Program-made: the position numbers and the translations under genes
Notes under the pieces: model-generated
Told to the model about the DNA's origin: nothing
Database searches by the model: none
Seen by the model: the letters and a program-made list of their open reading frames with translations, nothing else
Assembly: GCA_004293365.1 (NCBI GenBank)
Contig: RDYN01000015.1
Coordinates: 50,855 to 114,854, forward strand
Source of the DNA: Oscillatoriales cyanobacterium
Lineage (GTDB): Bacteria; Cyanobacteriota; Cyanobacteriia; Cyanobacteriales; Microcoleaceae
Length of the DNA stretch: 64,000 nt
Direction: 5' to 3'
Part shown: positions 46,666 to 54,731 of the stretch, in pieces
Layout: every line of letters begins with the position of its first letter
Position numbering within the stretch: position 1 is the first letter of the stretch

Positions 46666-47745
46666 TTAACTGGCTGGACTGGCTGCGATTCCTTCGCCCC
46701 CCGGCTGGATGTCTTCGCGCATTGGTTGCACGACTTTGCCTCGGCGGAAGTCAAATCCTGCCGATCGCAGGGCGTGCCAGAAATGTCCTTGCAGAACGAA
46801 GAAAGCGAGCCAGAAGTGGGTGTTAGCCAACCAGACGCGGGAGGTCAGCATTCCTTCGCTGTGAAAGTAGGGAAACTGCTCGAAGCCAATTTTTAGGGCC
46901 GGCCCGTAGAATTCCTCTGGGTAAACTAGGGTGTTGACCGACACAAAGTAGGTGGCGATGAAGCCCATTAAGGCTAAGGCGCCGAGGCTGTAGGAGAGGT
47001 AAGCTTCTCCTGACCAGATGAAGAGGCGTTTTGCCCAAGGGAAAGGCTGAGTGCGAATGTGCCACAAGCCGCCGGCAATGCAGAGGATTCCTACCCACAT
47101 ATGTCCGCCGACAACATCTTCGAGATTGTCAACGGAGGCTAGCCAGTGTTTGCCGCCTGCACCGAACAGGTAGCCGAAAATCACAGCGGGATTGAATGTG
47201 GGCTCGGAAATTACCCTCACTTGCCCGATCGTGGTATCATACAAACCATCGAAATACATAGCTTTGGCCACCAACAAGAAAGCACCGACACCCAGCAAAA
47301 CTAGGTGGATGCCTAAGATTGTGGTCATTTTTTCTGCGTCTTCCCATCTGTAGCCGAAGAAAGGAGTTCTTTCTTCGAGGGTGGCAGGCCCTTTGAGCGA
47401 GTGAAAGATGCCGCCGAAGCCCAGAAAGGCTGAGCTAATTAGATGAATTACACCAATCTGAAAGTACGGATAGGTATCGACAATTTTGCCTCCCGCACCG
47501 ACACCCCAGCCGAGTCTGGCTAGGTTGGGCAACAGGATTAAGCCTTGTTCGTACATGGGCAATTCTGGGTTAAAACGGGAAAGCTCAAATAGGGTATAAG
47601 CTCCCGCCCAGAGGACGATGAGGCCGGAGTGGGCGACGTGGGCGCCGAGCAAACGACCGGAAAGGTTGATTAAGCGGGCGTTGCCTGCCCACCAGGGAAA
47701 TGATTCTCCTTCGGCTGGGAAGGATTTTTTTGCCATGCTTGTCAC
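46666..47745 (-). CDS. CP43-like chlorophyll-binding antenna protein (IsiA/Pcb family)
   Basis: A 359-residue six-helix antenna protein, first of four. [60 protein letters not shown] and [14 protein letters not shown] are typical. It has a longer C-terminal tail than IsiA. The GTG at 47745 has AGAGG nine bases upstream; ATG 47736 is the alternative. The whole 42.4-47.7 kb run is probably transcribed from the region upstream of this gene. Confidence 0.93.
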   Translation of the reverse strand: MTSMAKKSFPAEGESFPWWAGNARLINLSGRLLGAHVAHSGLIVLWAGAYTLFELSRFNPELPMYEQGLILLPNLARLGWGVGAGGKIVDTYPYFQIGVIHLISSAFLGFGGIFHSLKGPATLEERTPFFGYRWEDAEKMTTILGIHLVLLGVGAFLLVAKAMYFDGLYDTTIGQVRVISEPTFNPAVIFGYLFGAGGKHWLASVDNLEDVVGGHMWVGILCIAGGLWHIRTQPFPWAKRLFIWSGEAYLSYSLGALALMGFIATYFVSVNTLVYPEEFYGPALKIGFEQFPYFHSEGMLTSRVWLANTHFWLAFFVLQGHFWHALRSAGFDFRRGKVVQPMREDIQPGGEGIAASPAS

Positions 47746-48201
47746 GGCGATTTACCTCTTGAGAAGGATGTCAGTTGAGTTTTAAGCGCTTGCGGCTTAT
47801 TGATATAGATAATCAACAATTTTGGGAGTTTCGTCAAGAGCTATTTGATAAACTTTTTCACTTATTTTAGTTAAGATATGTAACAAGATAGTAAAAAACA
47901 TCGCGAAACCAAGTTTATAACTGCTTTTGAGGCGGGCGGGGAAGTTTGGTTGCCGTTAGGAAAAATAGCAACTAGAGCAATTTTTCATATTTTATTGATA
48001 AATAGTCTTAGTAAGGGTAGAGTGTTGTTTAAGTAGCTATCTAATCCTCTCGGAAAAGACAAGGTGGCACAAGAAATCCGGTACTTTCTTCTGGGCAAGC
48101 TTCGATCGAAGTGGGACTCGCAGGGGGTGCGGGATTGTTTTTTCTCAATTAAGAGAATAAATGGCTACTTTTCGGCCTATTCAACTCAAACTCCAAACAA
48201 C
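47746..48201. promoter_or_regulatory. Upstream region of the antenna cluster
   Basis: An AT-rich stretch of about 450 bp without a gene. It is the only long region upstream of the isiA/pcb run, so the main promoter should be here. The Fur-box-like site is listed separately. A second weak AT-rich palindrome (TATTGATAAATA) is near 47993-48004. Confidence 0.6.
47802..47820. promoter_or_regulatory. Fur-box-like operator upstream of antenna cluster
   Basis: GATATAGATAATCAACAAT matches 13 of 19 positions of the classical Fur consensus (three GATAAT-type hexamers), including an intact GATAATCA core. It is 57 bp upstream of the first antenna gene's GTG, a usual position for a repressor site. Confidence 0.55.
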
Positions 48202-48231
48202 AAAGCCTGAGAGCATTTGCTCTCAGGCTTT
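48202..48231. terminator. Terminator after rpaA
   Basis: AAAGCCTGAGAGC (48202-48214) and its complement (48219-48231) form a strong 13-bp stem, 44 bp past the rpaA stop. T-rich sequence follows on both strands, so it may act in both directions. Confidence 0.88.
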
Positions 48232-48274
48232 TCTAGTTGGATTTTTAATTGCTCGCGGCATCTGGGGCGCTAGC

Positions 48275-49015
48275 TCAAGCAGAGGATTTGCTTTCCTCGG
48301 CGACTTGCTCGTTGCTGGGCAATTCCAGGCAATAACCCGCCCCGTATACGGTTTTGATGTACCGAGGATGGCGGGGATCGGGTTCCATCTTGGTTCTCAG
48401 GTGCCTGATGTGGACGCGAATTGTTTCGATGTCGTCGTCGGGGTCGTAACCCCACACTTCTTTGAGAATTTCGCTGGGAGAGACTGTCTGACCGTGGCGC
48501 TGGAGCAAGCAGTGCAGCAACTCGAACTCTAGGTGAGTCAGTTTGACGGTATTAACGTACCAAACAGCTTCAAACCTTTCGGGGACAAGGGTCAGCGGGC
48601 CGTAATTCAGGATTTCTGAGTGTTTGGCGGCTTGGGGGATGCGGTCTGTGCGCCTGAGCAAGGCTCGCACTCGTGCCAGCATTTCTTCTAGTTCAAAGGG
48701 TTTGGTCAGGTAGTCGTCGGCGCCGGAGTTGAAGCCTTCTACTTTGTCTTGAGTTTGACTTAAGGCTGTCAACATCAAGACTGGTATGTCGGCTGTGCGA
48801 TCGTCCCGCCGCAACCGCTGACACACTGTGAATCCGTCTACTCTAGGCAGCATCAGGTCTAGCAGGATCAGGTCGGGGAGCATTTGTATTGCTAGTGCCT
48901 GACCTTTGATGCCGTCTTCTGCCTGGGTGACTTCGTAGCCAGCCATTTCTAGGTTGACGGCTACGAGTTCGGCGATCGCCGCGTCATCATCAATAACAAG
49001 TATCCGAGGCATCAT
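48275..49015 (-). CDS. rpaA: Response regulator RpaA
   Basis: A 246-residue OmpR-class regulator. The receiver has phosphoacceptor Asp53 (LLDLMLP) and the DNA-binding winged helix ends in [34 protein letters not shown] and [20 protein letters not shown] distinguish it from RpaB. RpaA is the main circadian output regulator in cyanobacteria and affects phycobilisome/photosystem coupling. Two adjacent ATGs are possible starts (49015, 49012). Its place between the antenna cluster and iron-uptake genes may be coincidence. Confidence 0.93.
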   Translation of the reverse strand: MMPRILVIDDDAAIAELVAVNLEMAGYEVTQAEDGIKGQALAIQMLPDLILLDLMLPRVDGFTVCQRLRRDDRTADIPVLMLTALSQTQDKVEGFNSGADDYLTKPFELEEMLARVRALLRRTDRIPQAAKHSEILNYGPLTLVPERFEAVWYVNTVKLTHLEFELLHCLLQRHGQTVSPSEILKEVWGYDPDDDIETIRVHIRHLRTKMEPDPRHPRYIKTVYGAGYCLELPSNEQVAEESKSSA

Positions 49016-49138
49016 TATTTATCTCACCGCTAACCAGATGGGGGAGGCTACAGCCTTCTGGGGGTTCCAGGTAACTTTAGCGAACAATTTACTAATTTTA
49101 AGCTTCATTTAAGGATTCTAAGGTTTATTAAGAACTTT

Positions 49139-49354
49139 TTGAGCTTTGTAAATATTCTTGTAGTAATTATAAGTGAAGAGGGTATCTATCAGAAAGTGCG
49201 ATCGCCAAAAATCTCGCCTGGAGTAGAACATCTACCTGTGGGCGAGACTTCGGAAGAGGAATTTTTCCTGCGATGTGAGATTTTAGAGAAGATTCTGGGT
49301 AGGTGGGCAGGCAAAGGGATGATAACTACGGAGCAATTGTTGTCTCTTGAGTAG
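49139..49354 (+). CDS. Doubtful small protein
   Basis: A 71-codon frame from a TTG. The C-terminal half (GETSEEEFFLRCEILEKILG, then KGMITTEQLLSLE) has protein-like helical character, while the first 20 residues are hydrophobic. It overlaps the 3' end of FTR1 by 29 bp in opposite orientation. No family recognised; could be chance. Confidence 0.35.
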   Translation: MSFVNILVVIISEEGIYQKVRSPKISPGVEHLPVGETSEEEFFLRCEILEKILGRWAGKGMITTEQLLSLE

Positions 49355-50294
49355 GCTGAGTATTTTTGCCCGAAACGGTTGCCTTAGTAGCTAGTTTTTG
49401 GAAATAAAGACTGCCGACGGTGGCTAAGAATATTGTGTAAGTCGCAGCTTGGACGAGATAAAGTCGATCTCTGTATCCAAACAGTGCTTTGAGAATCACT
49501 CCCGGAAATTGTCGATCGGGCAAAACTCCTGCTGCATTCCACACCATCGGGCCTAAAATACAAGAGTGGACTGGTGCAGTGCGATCGTAAAAAACACAAA
49601 TCGCGGCATACTGGCGATCGATCTGCGACAAAATAGCAGCAGAGGCGTCAAAATGCTTGAGTGCAGATACTGCTAAACCCGCGACAATTAACAGCAACAA
49701 AATCCCCATAAACTTGAAAAACAGGCGGATATCAATTTTGACGCCCCACTTAAACAGCAGCGCGCCAAGGATTGCCGCCCCAGTCAAACCGCCCAAAGCG
49801 CCCAAAGCTGGACTTAAACCTTGCTGAAATTGAGCGCTGACAAATATGACTGTTTCAAAACCTTCGCGCAGTACCGCAATGAAAATCAAGCCAAATACGC
49901 CCAAGCCGGCATTGGTATTTTTTGTCAAAGCTGCTGTAACGGCTCCTTCAACTTCAGCTTTGAGAAACCGGGCTTGCTGAGTCATCCAAATTAGCATCCA
50001 GCTTAGCATGGCGATCGCCACAATTCCCAACACGCCCTGTAATAGCTGTTTGATTACCGGCGCGTAAGGCTGAGTTGATGTCGATACTGCTGCGAGCAAT
50101 CCATTAAACAATACTCCCACAAAAGCGCTAGCAGCAATGCCCGCTCCGACTCCGGCATAAACCCAAGAATTGAGGTGACTTTGCTCGGCTTTCTTGAGAC
50201 AAGCTAGGACAATTCCCACAACTAATGCTGCTTCCACACCTTCACGCAGAGTAATTACAAAAGTCGGTATGGCTTCACTAAAATTCAGTTCCAT
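49326..50294 (-). CDS. FTR1/EfeU-family iron permease
   Basis: A 322-residue seven-helix permease of the oxidase-coupled or elemental iron transporters. Both iron-binding motifs are present: REGVE (17-21) and REGFE (143-147), each in a transmembrane helix. It starts with the family's usual MELNFSEAIPTFVITLREG. The start codon lies four bases from an array of hairpin repeats, leaving no ordinary ribosome binding site. It ends a minus-strand cluster with a ferritin-like and a TonB-like gene. Confidence 0.95.
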   Translation of the reverse strand: MELNFSEAIPTFVITLREGVEAALVVGIVLACLKKAEQSHLNSWVYAGVGAGIAASAFVGVLFNGLLAAVSTSTQPYAPVIKQLLQGVLGIVAIAMLSWMLIWMTQQARFLKAEVEGAVTAALTKNTNAGLGVFGLIFIAVLREGFETVIFVSAQFQQGLSPALGALGGLTGAAILGALLFKWGVKIDIRLFFKFMGILLLLIVAGLAVSALKHFDASAAILSQIDRQYAAICVFYDRTAPVHSCILGPMVWNAAGVLPDRQFPGVILKALFGYRDRLYLVQAATYTIFLATVGSLYFQKLATKATVSGKNTQPTQETTIAP

Positions 50295-50297
50295 AAA

Positions 50298-50500
50298 GTT
50301 TGTAGTGAGGACTTCAGTCCTTCTTAAGTTCGTAGTGAGGACTTCAGTCCTTCTTAAGTTTGTAGTGAGGACTTCAGTCCTCCATAAAGTTTGTAGTGAG
50401 GACTTCAGTCCTCCATAAAGTTTGTAGTGAGGACTTCAGTCCTCCCCTGCGAGACTTTTAGTTAATAAGGACTAAAGTCCTTACTACAAACTAATTTGAT
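50298..50500. repeat. Array of five GTTYGTAGTGAGGACTTCAGTCC units plus inverted end
   Basis: Five direct copies at about 30-31 bp intervals (50298-50443), each with an AGGACTTCAGTCCT palindrome, are followed by one inverted arm (50474-50500, AAGGACTAAAGTCCTTACTA). It looks like a hairpin repeat whose left arm was amplified. It forms the whole leader of the FTR1 gene. Confidence 0.92.
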
Positions 50501-50532
50501 TAATAACTAAGGACTGCCGGCTATTACTTCCC

Positions 50533-50967
50533 TTAACTAAAATCTCTCAGCATTTTTTTCAGTTCTACTTGATGCAATTCTTCTTGACCGATTAAGGTGC
50601 GGGCGTATTCTTCCAGATAAACGCTGGAGTCGGTCACTACTTCAAGTAAAGATTTATACTTTTTGAGCGCTTTTTTTTCGTGGTTCAGACTTTCTTCCAA
50701 AAGGTCTTTTACCGAGTGTTTGTAGGTTTCTTCTATGGCGGCAATTTTTTGGGTGGGATGCCCTTCTAAACCTGTGAGAATTTCTCCGGCTTGTTGCGCG
50801 TGGAGCAGGGATTCAGTTGCTTGTGCTTTAAAAAATTGCACGATGGGGATTCGGTTTGGGCCCGTCACCATCAGTGCATAGTGGGTGTAGCGCACGACCC
50901 CTGCTAGTTCCCATTCCATGATGGTGGCTAGCAGTTCTTGGGTTTTTTTCTCGTCAAGTTCTTTCAT
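50533..50967 (-). CDS. Ferritin-like di-iron protein (bacterioferritin related)
   Basis: A 144-residue four-helix protein from ATG 50967 (open upstream to 51045 without support). Candidate metal ligands are Glu20 (MEWELAG), Glu52 and His56 (TESLLHA), Glu92 or Glu97 (EESLNHE) and Glu129/His132 (EELH). The first ExxH reads SLLH, so the site may be asymmetric. There is no heme-binding Met position I can assign. It precedes the FTR1 gene on the same strand, fitting a ferroxidase or iron-storage role. Confidence 0.8.
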   Translation of the reverse strand: MKELDEKKTQELLATIMEWELAGVVRYTHYALMVTGPNRIPIVQFFKAQATESLLHAQQAGEILTGLEGHPTQKIAAIEETYKHSVKDLLEESLNHEKKALKKYKSLLEVVTDSSVYLEEYARTLIGQEELHQVELKKMLRDFS

Positions 50968-51065
50968 TTGTTGTGTTTGATGTAGAATGCAATAAAGCGC
51001 AATGTTTAGGATATCATATTTTTTGAGTGAATGGAATTTAGGCAAAAAATGTTTTTTTTGAAGGC

Positions 51066-51107
51066 CTAAAGCGGTAAGGTGCGCTTGGGAGCACCTTACC
51101 GCTTTAG
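51066..51107. repeat. Perfect 17-bp inverted repeat
   Basis: CTAAAGCGGTAAGGTGC (51066-51082) and its exact complement (51091-51107) surround eight bases. The core AGCGGTAAGGTGCGC recurs twice at 63908-64000. Lying between the TonB-like and ferritin-like genes it may end or weaken transcription. Confidence 0.9.
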
Positions 51108-51193
51108 ATATTGGGCTTTTGTCCTGATTTCCCGAAAAAATTTCAATGCAAGGCGCGCGTCGCGCAGCTTACCCGATAGTTTTTTTGCCTCAG

Positions 51194-51928
51194 TTAGGGG
51201 TTAACTTCTAAGATTCCATTAGGAGCAAACACTACGGTAAACTTGGCTGCGGGTGCTCCACCGCTGTTAATGTCTGTCTGGGAAGACTTATGCAAATTTG
51301 GCAGGGGAGTTTCTTGGGTGAAATCTTTGGCTGGTTGGTTGAGCGGCTCGAAATTGGCGATCGCCCCGTCAAGACTCGCACTCACGCGGTACACTAGATT
51401 TTGAGTGAAGGTAGGGCTAGTTTGCCAACCTTGATTGATGCGATCGTAGACTTTGAGAGTTAACTCTTCTAGCTTGGTGCGATCGGTAATTTCCGCTGTC
51501 CGATCGGTCCCATTGACCGCCTGAGCTTCCTGCTGACCTGCTGATACAGGCACAGCTTGCACAGTCTTGTCTGTAACGCTATTTGCAATAGCGGTTTCAG
51601 TAGACTGATTAGTGAAAGGTACAACATCAGGAGACTTGTCAGGCAGCTTTTTTTGACTGTCAACAACTAAATTGGAATTATTTGCAACCGGAATAGTAGC
51701 GCTACTGGCAATAGCTGGTTCCGCAGGTTTATTAGCAACAGCATTAGCAAGATTTTTCCCTTCAATAGTCAAAGACTTGACGTGAAAACCGCGAAACTTT
51801 TCTTTTTGGCTAACCCGCCACATTGCAATGGGAAAAGTTACAAAGAAAAGAACCAAAACTCCCGTACTCATCCAAACTATTTTGTGCATCTCCCTGGCTG
51901 GGAGCGGCTTATTTTTTGTTTCCATCAT
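51194..51928 (-). CDS. TonB/TolA-like periplasmic protein
   Basis: A 244-residue protein with one N-terminal transmembrane helix (IVWMSTGVLVLFFVTFPIAM) and a long Ala/Val/Thr/Asn-rich linker. The C-terminal domain (LEELTLKVYDRINQGWQTSP, LVYRVSASLDGAIANFEPLN) resembles TonB or TolA ends. The family link is weak. ATG 51928 has GAGG close upstream; ATG 51940 would add four residues. It follows two membrane-protein genes with 15 bp spacing to the first, so they are probably co-transcribed. It could link the inner membrane to an iron receptor. Confidence 0.6.
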   Translation of the reverse strand: MMETKNKPLPAREMHKIVWMSTGVLVLFFVTFPIAMWRVSQKEKFRGFHVKSLTIEGKNLANAVANKPAEPAIASSATIPVANNSNLVVDSQKKLPDKSPDVVPFTNQSTETAIANSVTDKTVQAVPVSAGQQEAQAVNGTDRTAEITDRTKLEELTLKVYDRINQGWQTSPTFTQNLVYRVSASLDGAIANFEPLNQPAKDFTQETPLPNLHKSSQTDINSGGAPAAKFTVVFAPNGILEVNP

Positions 51929-51943
51929 CAAACCTCGCATTAG

Positions 51944-52417
51944 TTAAGTTAACGGCAAATAGGGGAATAAAGGATGCCAGGACATAGCTGTCGCAGCAAC
52001 TAACAAAGCAAACATCCAGAAAAATATAGTGCGGCTTTTCACGCTCTTATTTTTCCAAATCGCATGCAGAATCGGCCAACTGACAAGCCAACCTATGAGC
52101 AACATAGTTTCTTTACCGGTGTAACTCCCGATATTGCCCCACAATTCATCATTAGTCTTGCTTCCCGGAATCCAACTACCGAGATTCCAAAGCCATTCGT
52201 TTGTAGCTTTGGACGTGTCCCCTAAATGGTGACTCACCATCATTGTAAAACAACCAATTGCAGCACTAATTATTGCTGCTGCTGCCGGACCAGAAACGCT
52301 AGGCGCATTTTCAGAACCTTCAGCTAAACCGCTGGGAAAGTGTTTTAATTTGCTCCAAAGTTGACCGTAAAAAGGTTCTCCACCCGCAACATTTTGGCGG
52401 GGTAATTGTCGAGTCAT
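51944..52417 (-). CDS. Three-helix membrane protein with histidines, unknown
   Basis: Not recognised. The 157-residue protein has three predicted transmembrane helices: around IISAAIGCFTMMVSHHLGD, MLLIGWLVSWPILHAI and TIFFWMFALLVAATAMSWHP. Each carries one or more histidines at a membrane edge (SHHL, LHAI, SWHP), the pattern expected for b-type heme ligands, though that is inference. A Trp/Gly-rich loop (NEWLWNLGSWIPGSKTNDEL) joins the first two. It lies between the five-helix protein and the TonB-like protein on the same strand. Confidence 0.7.
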   Translation of the reverse strand: MTRQLPRQNVAGGEPFYGQLWSKLKHFPSGLAEGSENAPSVSGPAAAAIISAAIGCFTMMVSHHLGDTSKATNEWLWNLGSWIPGSKTNDELWGNIGSYTGKETMLLIGWLVSWPILHAIWKNKSVKSRTIFFWMFALLVAATAMSWHPLFPYLPLT

Positions 52418-52439
52418 TTCGCAAATTTCCTAATATAGT

Positions 52440-52537
52440 AGACAGTTGATAGCTGATAGTTGATAGCTGATAGTTGATGATTGATAGTTAATAGTTGGAT
52501 AACTACTGACTAAGGACTGCTGACTAAGGACTGCTGA
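52440..52537. repeat. Heptanucleotide STRRs
   Basis: GATAGTT/GATAGCT units (52446-52497) and GACTAAG/GACTGCT units (52507-52540) separate two genes of the putative iron-uptake cluster. Confidence 0.88.
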
Positions 52538-53179
52538 CTACAGAGACTGAATTTTGGCAACGCCAAGGCCGCTCACCATGCCTCCCATTGAAAAAAACAT
52601 GATTGCCATCAAAGCTACGCAGGTTGCGGTTAAAACTGGGCGGTTTTGCTTGTCTAAAATCTTGTCGCCATAATTCCACAAAATCCAAGTACAAGCTACT
52701 GCTAAAGGCAAGGTAAACAGCACGCTAAATTCGTGATATTCCATCAAAACGTACTGCACTAAAGGCGAGTTTTCTTTCAGCAAAGCGCGAGCTCCGCCGA
52801 AATCTATGCCCGCCCGATACCGCATATAAGCCCAATTGCCCGTAGCGATGGCTAAAAAGCTCAAAATAGATGACCAAAAGGCTAAAGTGCGGATTTGCGG
52901 CAGGATTTTTCCGGAGCCCCGCAGCAAGGGGAAAGCCAAATGTCCCGTGTAAACCATCACTACCATTGCCAACATTGCACCCATGCCGTGAATGGTGCCC
53001 ATCAACCGCTGCCAATGGCTCGGATGCAGCAGGTTAACTAAAGGTAAAAACAGAAACATACCTGCAGATAAAAAGCTCAATCCGTAGATAGAAACTTGAG
53101 CGATATCTAACTGTTTGGGAAATTCTGATGGAACTAAATCGGTAGTTGAGTCTGATGTTGAGTGTTGCACCACGGACAT
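52538..53179 (-). CDS. Five-helix membrane protein with histidines, unknown
   Basis: A 213-residue membrane protein, not recognised by name. Five predicted helices include GLSFLSAGMFLFLPLVNLL and LMGTIHGMGAMLAMVVMVYT. Histidines in IHGMG, TGHLAF and MEYHEFS lie within or at the edge of helices and could ligate two b hemes. The ribosome binding site AGGAGGT abuts ATG 53179 directly, so translation more likely starts at the in-frame GTG 53173. It is the first gene of the cluster nearest the Fur-box palindrome. Confidence 0.7.
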   Translation of the reverse strand: MSVVQHSTSDSTTDLVPSEFPKQLDIAQVSIYGLSFLSAGMFLFLPLVNLLHPSHWQRLMGTIHGMGAMLAMVVMVYTGHLAFPLLRGSGKILPQIRTLAFWSSILSFLAIATGNWAYMRYRAGIDFGGARALLKENSPLVQYVLMEYHEFSVLFTLPLAVACTWILWNYGDKILDKQNRPVLTATCVALMAIMFFSMGGMVSGLGVAKIQSL

Positions 53180-53804
53180 ACCTCCTGTAGGTTGTGCGGA
53201 AAATTACTTGACAATAATTGCATTAGTATTTTGGGTTTCTTGAGAATGCTGTCCGTGCCCAAAGAGCCGATCGCACTTTTGGGCGATCGACAACCGCCAA
53301 AACACCGCTTCAGACAGATTGAGTGCAATAAGAACTGGGTTTTTAGTTTCTCAAAAACCAAAAAACCTTGCAGTGACTAGCTCAAAGCTAATTTGACTGC
53401 TTTTATTGTTGCGCCACTAATACTATTAATTCTCAATAGAGTAAGGATAAAACTAATTATTGGCTTTCATTTATAATTTTATACTTTCTTAATATTTTTG
53501 TCCCAGCTTTGAGCTGAATACATTCGGCTGTAAAATTCTACAAATTTATTGATAATAATTATCAAAAAGTTTTAAGTCCGGGCTGTAGGTATTAAATTGG
53601 ATTAATTTTTAAGAATTATTTAATGTCCGATCGCGAAGGAGTGAAAATTCTGGTTGTGTTGCCGGAATCCTTGTAGGATAAGACGATCGCCCGCCACGAC
53701 TTGCCCGATCGCTCGATCGCACCAATGCCCCCAGAGGGGATTGTAAACTTTTGTAAAAAACAGTTGACTAAAGGGTTGGGAGTTCTCTCGTTTGGGATAG
53801 ATCG
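53180..53804. promoter_or_regulatory. Divergent control region between iron cluster and cbiMQO
   Basis: A 625-bp AT-rich gap. It holds the Fur-box palindrome (separate entry). I looked for a cobalamin riboswitch near cbiM and saw no B12-box sequence. A G-rich hairpin (CCCCCAGAGGGG, 53729-53740) lies in the cbiM leader. Confidence 0.6.
53549..53565. promoter_or_regulatory. Perfect Fur-box-like palindrome
   Basis: TTGATAATAATTATCAA is a perfect 17-bp palindrome built of GATAAT hexamers, very close to the Fur consensus. It is about 370 bp from the first iron-cluster gene and 240 bp from cbiM, so it could serve either or both. Confidence 0.75.
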
Positions 53805-54731
53805 ATGCACATACCTGATGGTTTTCTTTCACCAACCGTAGCCATTGCCACGGGCATAGCAAGTGCAGCAGTAATTGGGGTTGCCCTAAATCGCACCCGC
53901 GCGAATCTTGGACTGCGGCAAGGCCCAATCATGGGATTGACTACGGCTTTCGTGTTTGCAGCCCAGATGATCAACTTTCCCGTAGCCGGGGGCACCAGCG
54001 GGCACTTGTTGGGAGGGGCGCTGGCATCCGTGGTTTTGGGGAGCCCTTGGGCGGCCACTTTGGCGATGAGCACGGTTTTTATAATTCAAAGCGTCTTGTT
54101 TGCCGACGGGGGGATCACCGCCCTGGGTGCAAATATTTTTAACATGGGGCTAGTGGGAATTTGGGTGGGCTGGTGGCTGTTAAAGCCGTTGCAGCAACTC
54201 TTGGGAGGTTCCCGAAATCGTTTACCCCTAGCTGCGGCCATCGCCGCCGCCCTGAGTGTGGTTGCGGCTTCTGTTTGTGTGGCGATAGAACTGGCAATTT
54301 CTGGTACAGTACCGCTGAATATCGCACTCCCAGCAATGGTAGGCGTGCATATTTTAATCGGCATTGGCGAAGGGGTAATTACAGGCAGCGTTTTAACTTA
54401 TCTCGTCAAAGTGCGGCCGGATTTATTGCCGGGAGAACAGCCACAATTGCAGAAATGGCTAGCACCAGTAGTCGGAGTTTTGTTGATTTCCGGCTTGCTT
54501 TCGCTGTTCGCTTCAAGTTGGCCCGATGGGTTAGAGGCTGTAGCTGAAAAATATGGCTTTAAAGATAAAGAAGCTGCGGCGATCGAAAATCCGACTCCTT
54601 TAGCAGATTACACAGTTAAAGGATTAGAAGAACAGCCAATTGGTACTAGCATTGCTGGACTTTTGGGATCGGCAGTCAGCTTCGGCACGGCCTTTGGTAT
54701 TGCTCAGTTGGTAAAACCGAAAGATGTCTAA
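53805..54731 (+). CDS. cbiM: Cobalt/nickel ECF transporter S component with PDGLE domain
   Basis: A 308-residue substrate-binding membrane component for Co2+ or Ni2+. It begins MHIPDGFLSP, where the N-terminal Met amine and His2 coordinate the metal; VAGGTSGHLLGGALASVVLG and FADGGITALGANIFNMGLVG are hallmark loops. The C-terminal part has SSWPDGLEAVAEKYGF, a PDGLE/CbiN-type domain fused in one chain. Cobalt versus nickel cannot be told from sequence. It overlaps cbiQ by eight bases. Confidence 0.95.
   Translation: MHIPDGFLSPTVAIATGIASAAVIGVALNRTRANLGLRQGPIMGLTTAFVFAAQMINFPVAGGTSGHLLGGALASVVLGSPWAATLAMSTVFIIQSVLFADGGITALGANIFNMGLVGIWVGWWLLKPLQQLLGGSRNRLPLAAAIAAALSVVAASVCVAIELAISGTVPLNIALPAMVGVHILIGIGEGVITGSVLTYLVKVRPDLLPGEQPQLQKWLAPVVGVLLISGLLSLFASSWPDGLEAVAEKYGFKDKEAAAIENPTPLADYTVKGLEEQPIGTSIAGLLGSAVSFGTAFGIAQLVKPKDV

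Noticed and set aside
50298..50443. CRISPR-like array of five ~30-bp repeats
   Set aside because: Units are directly adjacent with no unique spacers, each is an arm of a dispersed hairpin family, and there are no cas genes nearby.
53590..53804. Cobalamin riboswitch before cbiM
   Set aside because: No B12-box-like core or the expected conserved helices were found in the leader.
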